Positions 1 through 6,568 of a DNA stretch of 6,717 bases are shown here, one piece after another (within the stretch, counting starts at the first letter, position 1; the number at the start of each line of letters is the position of its first letter). This DNA comes from Peptococcaceae bacterium. Lineage in GTDB: Bacteria; Bacillota; DSM-12270; Thermacetogeniales; Thermacetogeniaceae. The DNA is taken from assembly GCA_003160265.1 (NCBI GenBank), contig PLQY01000032.1, forward strand, positions 6,430-13,146, given 5' to 3'. Position numbers and translations under genes: made by a program. The notes below the pieces were generated by a model that searched no databases, was not told the origin of the DNA, and saw only the letters and a list, made by a program, of their open reading frames with translations.

Positions 1-120
1 TTCAGGAGGTAATCATTCAGGGTAGTCCATCAGGAGAGCTTGACATCACCATGAGATGCCAGATCCTCGTGACAATATACCATATTTTCAATATTAGACA
101 AGCATGGGCCCCGCGCCCTC

Positions 121-474
121 TTGCGGGTGGGTCATCGGGTATACCGCAAGGCCTTCCCTGCCAACGAAGCCTACGAGCTGATCATGACCTATGGCGACCA
201 CGACTTCAAGATGCGGCTGGTCCAATTGTTCGCAACCTGTGTCTGCCCCTACCCGGTTGACACCCTGGCGCTGTTGAGCACAGGGGAAATAGGACAGGTG
301 ACGGCCAATAACCGCAACTTGCCATTCCGGCCGGTGGTCACCATGATCGAGTCCAAGGAACAGGTTGACCTGGGCAAGGAACTGTCGGTCGTGGTCAAGC
401 GGGCGCTGGCAGATGATGACGCCAAGGCCGCCCTGATCCGCTATGCGCTTTCGAATAAAGTGCTGAGTGCTTAG
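121..474 (+). pseudogene. C-terminal remnant of an HD-GYP domain protein
   Basis: The translated 117 residues match the last part of HD-GYP cyclic-di-GMP phosphodiesterase domains. Residues 6-19 (HRVYRKAFPANEAY) correspond to the family's 'DRxYRkaxxpxEA' helix, and residues 41-51 (CVCPYPVDTLA) to the 'xxYPvGTlV' segment, with Asp replacing the usual Gly. The strand 'LSTGEIGQV' and 'FRPVVTMI' follow, as in the family. The metal-binding HD and GYP motifs that should lie upstream are missing: this frame has stops at 10, 52 and 70, and the only early start is a TTG at 121 with no convincing ribosome binding site. Without those motifs it cannot be a phosphodiesterase, so I read it as a truncated, frameshifted leftover. 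A short expressed protein of this shape cannot be excluded. It converges on the TtcA-family gene, and its 3' end overlaps the arm of a shared hairpin. Confidence 0.75.
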
Positions 475-488
475 TGCACTCGGCACTT
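458..488 (-). terminator. Hairpin terminator between convergent genes
   Basis: A 13-bp stem (458-470 with 476-488; one position is T opposite G, a wobble in the plus-strand RNA) closes a 5-nt loop. The TAA stop of the minus-strand TtcA-family gene (487-489) sits at the stem edge. Read on the minus strand the stem is followed by TTTATTC, a weak U-rich tail. Read on the plus strand it is followed by AATAATC, which is not U-rich. It therefore most likely ends the TtcA-family transcript and may act weakly in both directions. Confidence 0.65.
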
Positions 489-1344
489 AATAATCGTCCA
501 GGAAGGAGTGATGCTGGCCATTTTTCTGCCAGCCCAGGATACAATCCATGTTGACGTTCTGGGCAGCCTTGAAGATAAACTTGTCAATGTCCTTGAACTG
601 CTTGCCCAGATCTGCGATCAGGTCCTTGATCTGATAGCGCTTGTTCCCCTTCCTGACCGCTGCCACCATGCAGGCGCAATTCAACGGCCAGATACCGCTC
701 TCACTGGTGTAGCTCTCGATATGGCGTTCCTCCACGTAGTAGAGCGGCCGGATCAGTTCCAACCCCTCGAAGTGGGCGGACTTCAGTTTCGGCAGCATGG
801 TCTTGAAACTCCCCGCATAGAAAAGGTTCAGCATGGTAGTCTCGATGACATCGTTGAAGTGATGGGCCAGGGCCAGCTTATTGCATCCCAGTTCCTGCGC
901 CTTGGCGTACAGCGCCCCGCGGCGCATCTTGGCGCACATGTAGCAGGGGTAGTCCTGGGCAATCTTCCCGGCGATTTCAAAGATCCTGGTCTCGAACAGG
1001 TGAATGGGTATGTTCAGGAAGCTGCAGTTCTCCACCAGCAACTCCCTGATGTCCTTATGGTATCCAGGGTCCATGGAGATGAACTCCACCGTGAAATTGG
1101 CCTTCCCATGGCGCTGCAACTCCTGAAACAGCTTGGCCATCAGGAGGCTGTCCTTGCCGCCCGAGACCGCCACGGCGATCTTGTCCCCGTCCCTCACCAA
1201 CTGAAAATCTTTGATGGCTTTGATAAACTTTGTCCAGGCACACTTCCGGTACCTGGTGATGATGCTGCGCTCTATTTCTTGCAGCGTTCCCCTCTCGCTG
1301 CTTGGAACCAATCTCTCGCAGCCGTTGCCTGCCAGATCGCTCAT
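487..1344 (-). CDS. TtcA-family PP-loop ATPase (tRNA 2-thiocytidine biosynthesis type)
   Basis: A 285-residue cytoplasmic protein of the PP-loop ATP pyrophosphatase superfamily. The P-loop SGGKDS is at residues 61-66, after 'DGDKIAVAV'. A CxxC pair (Cys134, Cys137) and the later NCAC motif (Cys223, Cys225) match the cysteines by which TtcA proteins hold a 4Fe-4S cluster. 'LALAHHFNDVIETT' (157-170) is the family's second ATP-site segment, and the C-terminus ends in the typical HSFLDDY. In TtcA the enzyme adenylates and thiolates cytidine 32 of tRNA; applying that to this homolog is inference, as the family has divergent members. The ATG at 1344 is preceded by AAGGGGTGAG about 5-7 nt upstream, supporting the start. 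The first 20 or so residues look like a non-conserved extension. The gene has its own promoter and a hairpin at its end, so it is probably monocistronic. Confidence 0.9.
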   Translation of the reverse strand: MSDLAGNGCERLVPSSERGTLQEIERSIITRYRKCAWTKFIKAIKDFQLVRDGDKIAVAVSGGKDSLLMAKLFQELQRHGKANFTVEFISMDPGYHKDIRELLVENCSFLNIPIHLFETRIFEIAGKIAQDYPCYMCAKMRRGALYAKAQELGCNKLALAHHFNDVIETTMLNLFYAGSFKTMLPKLKSAHFEGLELIRPLYYVEERHIESYTSESGIWPLNCACMVAAVRKGNKRYQIKDLIADLGKQFKDIDKFIFKAAQNVNMDCILGWQKNGQHHSFLDDY

Positions 1345-1364
1345 GCCCTCACCCCTTACGCAAC

Positions 1365-1392
1365 ATTATAGCAAAAGACCCCGGCCTGTTGC
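1365..1392 (-). promoter_or_regulatory. Sigma-70-type extended -10 promoter of the TtcA-family gene
   Basis: On the minus strand a perfect TATAAT lies at 1370-1365 and is preceded directly by TGC, giving the extended -10 motif TGnTATAAT (1373-1365). Sixteen bases further upstream is GCAACA (1392-1387), which matches only the ACA half of a -35 box; extended -10 promoters tolerate poor -35 elements. Transcription would begin near 1358, leaving a leader of about 14 nt that carries the ribosome binding site AAGGGG just before the ATG at 1344. Confidence 0.75.
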
Positions 1393-1409
1393 AGCCAGGG
1401 CCTTTCTTG

Positions 1410-1437
1410 AATCTCAGTAGTGAGAGGCCTCGAGATT
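1410..1437 (-). terminator. Possible stem-loop downstream of the efflux operon
   Basis: AATCTC (1410-1415) pairs with GAGATT (1432-1437), and a competing TCTCA/TGAGA stem with a 4-nt loop lies at 1412-1425. No run of U follows on the minus strand, so it is not a canonical factor-independent terminator. It lies between the stop of the RND gene (1490) and the promoter of the next gene, where a terminator would be expected. Confidence 0.25.
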
Positions 1438-1489
1438 GTGTGTCTTAGTGCTGTCAGTTGGTCGTGGCCACACCCGAAGAATTCAAGCT

Positions 1490-4400
1490 CTACGCTGTCA
1501 AAGAGGCTCTCCTGCTCCGGAAAGGGTGGAACTGCCGCTGGTGTATATCGTCAAAGATGGAGTACATCACCGGCACCAGCACCAGGGTGACCAGGGTCGA
1601 GAGGATCAGGCCGAAGACCACCACGGTGGCCATCGGGGCCTCGCTTTCCGCTCCCTCGCCGTGCCCGATCATCAGGGGGAACATGGCCATCACGGTGACC
1701 AGGGCCGTCATCAGGATTGGCCGCAGCCGGATGGGACCGGCCCGGTAAAGCGCCTCCCGGGCCGACAGCCCTTGCTGCCGCAGTTGGTTGGCGTAATCGA
1801 CCAGCACGATGGCGTTGTTCATGACGATGCCGATCAGCATGATCACGCCCATGATGGCGTTCATGCTGAGGTTCTGGTGCATCACCAGCAGGCCGAGAGC
1901 CGCCCCGACAAAGGTTGGCGGCAGGCAGAACATGATGATTAACGGGCTCGCCAGCGACTCGAACAGCCCGGCCATCACCATGTACATCAGGACAATGGAG
2001 AGCGGCATCACCAGGCCGAGAGAGGTGAAGGACTGGGCCAAATCCAGCGCCTGGCCGCCAAATGACCAGAAGTAGCCGGTGGGGAGAGTGATCGGGTTGA
2101 GTTTGGACTGGATAGCGTCCTGCACCTGGCCGACGTTGTACCCGGACATGACGTAGCACTGCACGGTGACCTCGTCCAACTGGTTGGTTCTTCTGATCGT
2201 CGCCGGGCCACCGCTTGCCGCGATGGTGGCAAGGTCGGTGATCGGCACCTGCTTTCCTGACGAGCTGACTACGGTGAGGGCGCTGAGGTTCATATAGTTC
2301 CGCGTGTAGCTCTCGGGCAGTTTCACCTGCACCGCCGTCTCCGTCGAGCCGGCGATGTAGTTGGTAGGCGCCGACTCCCCTCCGAAGTCGTCAGTCAGGG
2401 TAGTCAAGATCTGCTGGGTGGTGATCCCGTACTGCGCTTCCTTGGACCGGTCGATGTTGATGTCGTACTCCGGCAGGTTCTTGTCGGCAGAGTTTACCAC
2501 ATTGCGCGTTCCCGGCACCTGCTGCATCTCGCTGGCTGCCAGGTTGCCCAATTGGGTCAGCACGGTCGGGTCGCTGCCCTGGACCACCAACTGGATATCC
2601 GCGCCACCGCGGCCGACGGTCGCCACCTGGGTGGCGCTAGTGGTGATCAGTGCCCCCGGAATCCTTGCCGTCTCCTTGTTCAAAGCGTCGATAATCTGGA
2701 ACACACTGCGCTTGCGCTGGGCAATCGGCTTCAGGTTGACATTGATGCTGGCCGTATTGGTAGCCGCCGTGGAAGACAGGGCGTTGCCCCCGCCGCTGCC
2801 GGCCGTGCTGTAGATGCTGGCCGTCTCCGGCATCTGCTTGATCAGGTTTTCCACGCTCAGCAGGACTTGGTTGGTGGTATTCAGGTTGGTATCCTGGTCG
2901 AGGGTGATCGACACGCTGTACTGGTCCTCGTCCATCTGGGGCGACAGTTCGAACCCGATCACCGGGATCATCAGCAGGCTCACCAGCAGCATCACGACTG
3001 TGGCTGCCAGCACAACCTTCCGGTGGCCGAGCGCCCACCGCAGCAGCCGCCCATACCGTACTTTCAGCTTTTCAATATAGTTGGAAAAGACCGTCGAGGG
3101 GTTCCAGCGCCTGCCGCCTGTTTCCGCTATGGCCGGCGTGGGTATTTCATAGCGGCCAACAGCCTGGCTGTCCGGAGCGCCTTGGCGGCCCTTGCCGGCC
3201 ATAAACCGGGCCGCCAGCATCGGCACCATGGTCAGCGCCCCCACCAGGGCCGCGATGTGGGAAAACACCACCGCCAGGGCCATGGGCAAGAATTCCTGGG
3301 ACGCCAGTCCCGAGACAAAAACGATCGGGGCAAACACGCTGATCTGGCACAAGGCGCTGGCGAAGACCGCCGTGCCCACCTCGGACGCCCCCACTTTGGC
3401 TGCCTGGAAGGACCCGAGCCCGGCCTCGCTATGACGGGCGATGCTCTCGATCACCACCACGGCAAAGTCGACCAGCGACCCCAGGCCGAGGGCGAGACCG
3501 CCCAGGGTGATGGTGTTGATCGTCTGCCCGGCGAAGTACAGGGCGGCAAAAGTGGAGATTATGGAGATGGGCAGCACCACGGCAATCACGGCAGTGGTGC
3601 GCACCCGCCGCAGGAACAGCCAGAGGATGACCAGGGAGAACAACCCCCCCAGCAGGATGTGATCGATCACCGTATCGATGGCCTCTGTGATAAAGGTGGC
3701 CTGATTGTTGACAACGGTCAGTTTCACTCCTGCAGGGAGAGAGCGGTTGATCGCCGGCAGGAGCTTCGTGATCTCACCGGCGGTCTGGACGGTATTGCCC
3801 CCAGTAACCTGCAGTATGCTGAGGGTGACGCAGGGAATCCCATTATAGTAGGCATACTCGGTGGGATCCGCATAGGCATCCTGGACCTGGGCGACATCGG
3901 AGACCTGGATCGACTGCCCGGAAGGCAGTTCGATCGGCACCTGCAGCACATCTCCCGGAGTGAGGAACTGGCCGTTGACGTGCAGGTCGATCTGCTGGTC
4001 GCCCTTGGTGATCAGCCCGGCGTCCCCCTGCATGTTATCTGCCTGCAGGGCGTTGTCGATACCGGTGATGGAGAGGCCATAATCCTGCATCTTGTTCGGG
4101 TCGACGATCACCTGGATCTGCCGCGCTTCGCCCCCGTTCACGCCGATGGAAGCAACGCCGACGGCCCCCTGGGCGCGGGGCACCACCACATCGTTGGCCA
4201 ATTCCAGCAACTGCTCGACATTGACGTTGTTTCCCGACAGGGCCATGGTCATGATCGGCGTGCTGTTGGGGTCCAACTTGATGATCTCCGGGGCACTGAT
4301 AGTGGATGGCAGTTGGCCCATCACCTGGTTGACCTTGTCCCGGATGTTGGCGACGGCCACGTCCATGTTCTGGCTGTAGCCGAAGTGCAGCATCACGATG

Positions 4401-4666
4401 GACTCGCCGTCGCGGGAGGTGGAGTCGACCTCCTGCACGCCGTCGACGCCGCTCATCGCCTTTTCCACCGGGACGGTCACCTGCTGCTCGACCACCGATG
4501 GTGTATAGCCGCCCCAGGGCACGGCAACGACGGCGATCGGGATGTCCAGGTTGGGGTCCAGGGCGACCGGCAGCAACGGCAGGGCGATGGCGCCGATCAG
4601 GATCAGGGCCACCATGATCATGGAGATCAGTACCGGACGGTCTACCGAGACGTCAGATATTTTCAT
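1490..4666 (-). CDS. RND-family efflux pump, inner-membrane transporter (AcrB-like, HAE1 type)
   Basis: An intact 1058-residue protein, close to AcrB in length. It has the RND layout: TM1 (about 12-34), a large periplasmic loop (35-335), TM2-TM6 (336-488), a cytoplasmic linker (489-549), TM7 (550-572), a second periplasmic loop (573-880) and TM8-TM12 (881-1037). The duplicated halves and segments such as 'TITLGGLALGLG' and 'RLRPILMTA' are family hallmarks. It exports hydrophobic or amphiphilic compounds from the periplasm or inner leaflet using proton flow; the substrate cannot be told from sequence. In TM4 the usual Asp-Asp pair is Asp400-Phe401, and the TM10 Lys is Asn950, so the ion relay differs from AcrB. 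The ATG start overlaps the adaptor's stop (ATGA) and has AGGGGG (4674-4679) 7 nt upstream, indicating translational coupling. No outer-membrane channel gene is in view. Confidence 0.97.
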   Translation of the reverse strand: MKISDVSVDRPVLISMIMVALILIGAIALPLLPVALDPNLDIPIAVVAVPWGGYTPSVVEQQVTVPVEKAMSGVDGVQEVDSTSRDGESIVMLHFGYSQNMDVAVANIRDKVNQVMGQLPSTISAPEIIKLDPNSTPIMTMALSGNNVNVEQLLELANDVVVPRAQGAVGVASIGVNGGEARQIQVIVDPNKMQDYGLSITGIDNALQADNMQGDAGLITKGDQQIDLHVNGQFLTPGDVLQVPIELPSGQSIQVSDVAQVQDAYADPTEYAYYNGIPCVTLSILQVTGGNTVQTAGEITKLLPAINRSLPAGVKLTVVNNQATFITEAIDTVIDHILLGGLFSLVILWLFLRRVRTTAVIAVVLPISIISTFAALYFAGQTINTITLGGLALGLGSLVDFAVVVIESIARHSEAGLGSFQAAKVGASEVGTAVFASALCQISVFAPIVFVSGLASQEFLPMALAVVFSHIAALVGALTMVPMLAARFMAGKGRQGAPDSQAVGRYEIPTPAIAETGGRRWNPSTVFSNYIEKLKVRYGRLLRWALGHRKVVLAATVVMLLVSLLMIPVIGFELSPQMDEDQYSVSITLDQDTNLNTTNQVLLSVENLIKQMPETASIYSTAGSGGGNALSSTAATNTASINVNLKPIAQRKRSVFQIIDALNKETARIPGALITTSATQVATVGRGGADIQLVVQGSDPTVLTQLGNLAASEMQQVPGTRNVVNSADKNLPEYDINIDRSKEAQYGITTQQILTTLTDDFGGESAPTNYIAGSTETAVQVKLPESYTRNYMNLSALTVVSSSGKQVPITDLATIAASGGPATIRRTNQLDEVTVQCYVMSGYNVGQVQDAIQSKLNPITLPTGYFWSFGGQALDLAQSFTSLGLVMPLSIVLMYMVMAGLFESLASPLIIMFCLPPTFVGAALGLLVMHQNLSMNAIMGVIMLIGIVMNNAIVLVDYANQLRQQGLSAREALYRAGPIRLRPILMTALVTVMAMFPLMIGHGEGAESEAPMATVVVFGLILSTLVTLVLVPVMYSIFDDIHQRQFHPFRSRRASLTA

Positions 4667-5970
4667 TGGGCCGCCCCCTGCTTGGCCCCGGCTGCCCCCC
4701 GCTTGGCGCCCGCTCCCTGTTGGAGCTGGTTAATCATCCCCTGCACCCCCGCCTGGCTGGCATTCTGCACCACCGCCACCCTGACGTTGTCGGAGAGCAG
4801 GTCCTGACCGGTGATGACCACCTGTTCCCCGGCCTGCAAGCCGCTGGTGACCACGGCCTGGGTGCTGGAGGTCGCCCCGATCTGGACCAGGTTCAGGTGG
4901 GCAACGCTGTTTTCCACCGTGAAAACCTCGCTACCCTGTGGCGTTTCCTCGATCGCCTGCACCGGGATGATCACCCCCGGTTGCGATTGCAGCCCGGTAA
5001 ACAGGACGGAGGCGGTCATACCCGGCAGGATTGCCGGATCGGGATTCAAGAACTGAATTTGAACCGGATAGGCATGGCTGGTCGGATCCAGCGTCGGGCT
5101 GATTTCGGTAACCTGGCCCTGAAAGACTGTCGTGCCGACATCCGGCACCGTGATCTGGGCGGTTGTGCCCTGCTTGACGCCAGAGATATTCTGTTCGGAT
5201 ACATTCACCGTCACATAGAGGGTACTGGTCTGGGCAATGGTGAAGCAGGTCGTCGCGGTGGATATTTCCTCTCCCAATTCGATGCTTCGGGTGACCACGA
5301 TGCCATCGACAGGCGAAGTGATAGTCAGCTCGTCCAACTCCTGCTTGATGATCGCCACCGCCGCCTCGTCCTTGGCCAGCGTGCCCTGCGCCGCTTGCAG
5401 CCCTGCCTGGGCAGTGCTCAGCGCAAGCTGGGTCGTGTCGAAATCGGATTGGGATAAGGCCCCGCTGTTGTACAGAGATTGATCACGCTGGTAATTGGTA
5501 GCCGCCTGGGAGCTGCTGGCCTGGTCACTCTGGATGTTTGCCTGGTCGACCTGGATCTGGGCCTGGGTTTGGGCCAGTTGCCGGTTCAAGTCAGTCGGAT
5601 CCAGTTGGGCCAGAGCCTGGCCGGTCGATACGTGATCACCCATATCCACGTAGACTGCCTGCACCATCCCGTCTACTTTGGTACCCACGTTGGTCTCGAT
5701 ATTGGCAGTCACGGTGCCGGTCAGAGCGTTGACGCTGCTGACATCGCCAATTTGCGCCGTCGCCGTCTGGACCGGGATCGCCTGGGACACCCGCCCCGTG
5801 GTGCTTGTTTTGGATGAGCAGCCCGACAGAGAAAAGGCGATCAAGAGAGCCACGGATAAAAACGCCAGAATCAGAAAGAAACGATTTTTGGCTTGCAAGC
5901 TACTTCCCCCAGCTTCAGAATTATTGACTGCCCCGCGCTTATGTATGGGTCTATGAGAAGCAGAACCCAT
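4663..5970 (-). CDS. RND efflux membrane-fusion (periplasmic adaptor) lipoprotein, AcrA/HlyD type
   Basis: The periplasmic adaptor linking the RND pump to a TolC-like channel. Numbered from the ATG at 5970 (435 residues): a hydrophobic stretch (about 32-50) ends in lipobox LSGC with Cys51, predicting a lipid anchor. The first lipoyl half follows (82-124), then a coiled-coil alpha-hairpin (about 127-213), the second lipoyl half with 'TSPVDGIVV' (218-226), a beta-barrel (about 250-325) and a membrane-proximal domain (330-400). At the hairpin tip Arg162, Leu166 and Ser173 reproduce the R-x3-L-x6-S motif by which AcrA-type adaptors dock to TolC. The tail is Gly/Ala/Lys-rich with a 7-residue tandem repeat. 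The ATG at 5970 has AAGGGGG (5979-5985) 8 nt upstream and is preferred over the upstream TTG at 5988. A TTG at 5898, also behind a GGGGGA, would give a tidier signal peptide. It is the first gene of the two-gene efflux operon. Confidence 0.95.
   Translation of the reverse strand: MGSASHRPIHKRGAVNNSEAGGSSLQAKNRFFLILAFLSVALLIAFSLSGCSSKTSTTGRVSQAIPVQTATAQIGDVSSVNALTGTVTANIETNVGTKVDGMVQAVYVDMGDHVSTGQALAQLDPTDLNRQLAQTQAQIQVDQANIQSDQASSSQAATNYQRDQSLYNSGALSQSDFDTTQLALSTAQAGLQAAQGTLAKDEAAVAIIKQELDELTITSPVDGIVVTRSIELGEEISTATTCFTIAQTSTLYVTVNVSEQNISGVKQGTTAQITVPDVGTTVFQGQVTEISPTLDPTSHAYPVQIQFLNPDPAILPGMTASVLFTGLQSQPGVIIPVQAIEETPQGSEVFTVENSVAHLNLVQIGATSSTQAVVTSGLQAGEQVVITGQDLLSDNVRVAVVQNASQAGVQGMINQLQQGAGAKRGAAGAKQGAAQ
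4669..4710 (-). repeat. Two-copy 21-nt tandem repeat at the end of the adaptor gene
   Basis: Units 4690-4710 and 4669-4689 agree at 18 of 21 positions and encode GAKRGAA and GAKQGAA. Each unit contains a G-rich run. The run in the second unit (AGGGGG, 4674-4679) is positioned as the ribosome binding site of the downstream RND gene. Confidence 0.8.
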
Positions 5971-6002
5971 AAGACAATCCCCCTTCAAATTCTATTTGCA
6001 TC

Positions 6003-6053
6003 TTGATCTGGAAACATTAAAAAAAGATAAGAAAAATGTTAATTTTTTGTCTT
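6003..6053. promoter_or_regulatory. AT-rich divergent control region with inverted repeat
   Basis: This AT-rich island lies in the 5971-6131 spacer between the adaptor gene (minus) and the unrecognised plus-strand gene. A 6-bp inverted repeat, AACATT (6013-6018) and AATGTT (6035-6040), is separated by 16 nt of mostly A, a possible operator. Weak promoter candidates overlap it. On the minus strand these are AAGACA (6053-6048), 18 nt, TATCTT (6029-6024); on the plus strand TTGATC (6003-6008), 17 nt, GATAAG (6026-6031). Each hexamer matches consensus at only 4 of 6 positions, so the exact promoters are uncertain. If correct, a protein bound at the repeat could control both directions. Confidence 0.35.
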
Positions 6054-6131
6054 GCCTGTTTCCACAGATGACTGCGAACATCATCCTGATATTCGCCGCC
6101 CGGCTATATCTCCAGGCTGTTGAGGCGCCAG

Positions 6132-6557
6132 GTGGAAACACCTCCGGGCGCCACGGTTCTTACGAAGATCGCCGGCAACGCAGCGAGCGACGTAACGATC
6201 GAACAACTTCTGGGGGCTGCGGGTTACATCAATTTTCCGCACCTCGACATCGTCATCGGAGACGATAACAGCAGGGCGCCCTGGGATGATCCCGCTGCCA
6301 GACCACCCGCAACTGGGATCGCCACCGAGATCTATGACAACGGAGCGCCAGCAGGGTCCGAACTGTACGCTATCGGCCCCAACCCTTATTCGGGCGCCGC
6401 TGACGACTCCATGGTCGAGGAGGTGCTTTCCTTCTGCAAAGAAATGATGGAGCGGCCAATCGTGCTGGAGGCTTTCAAGCAGATAAAAGACCTGAGCGAC
6501 GACAAGCTCCGCAGGGTGCTCAAGATGATGAAAATGATCGCCGAAATGGGGGACTGA
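6132..6557 (+). CDS. Hypothetical protein, divergent from the efflux operon
   Basis: I do not recognise this protein of about 141 residues. Codon use is GC-rich and consistent with real coding. There is no signal peptide and no membrane segment, so it is probably cytoplasmic. The N-terminal half mixes hydrophobic and acidic stretches ('INFPHLDIVIGDD'), and the middle is rich in Pro, Ala and Gly. The last 50 residues look like one or two charged helices, ending in 'RRVLKMMKMIAEMGD'. I prefer the GTG at 6132, which has TGAGG 6 nt upstream; a TTG at 6120 adds four residues but lacks a well-spaced site, and the frame is open back to 6090. It is divergent from the adaptor gene, where efflux regulators often lie, but no helix-turn-helix is apparent. 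It could also be the tail of a longer, decayed gene. It converges on the minus-strand gene at 6569. Confidence 0.6.
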   Translation: METPPGATVLTKIAGNAASDVTIEQLLGAAGYINFPHLDIVIGDDNSRAPWDDPAARPPATGIATEIYDNGAPAGSELYAIGPNPYSGAADDSMVEEVLSFCKEMMERPIVLEAFKQIKDLSDDKLRRVLKMMKMIAEMGD

Positions 6558-6568
6558 AGAACCGCTGC

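Noticed and set aside
508..1371. A 287-residue plus-strand frame opposite the TtcA-family gene
   Set aside because: It covers the same span as the intact PP-loop protein with its own promoter and start site, and its translation has no recognisable motif.
1464..1471. GTGGCCAC palindrome downstream of the pump gene
   Set aside because: A perfect palindrome with no loop cannot form a terminator hairpin, and 8 bp alone is not evidence of a binding site.
2552..4807. A 751-residue open frame on the plus strand opposite the pump gene
   Set aside because: It is the antisense shadow of the RND gene: composition is His/Gln/Asp/Gly/Arg-rich with no domain, and the minus-strand frame is an unmistakable RND protein.
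5996..6268. A 90-residue plus-strand frame (also an ATG at 6068) starting in the divergent spacer
   Set aside because: No ribosome binding site, Arg/His-rich low-quality translation, and it overlaps the better-supported frame at 6132.
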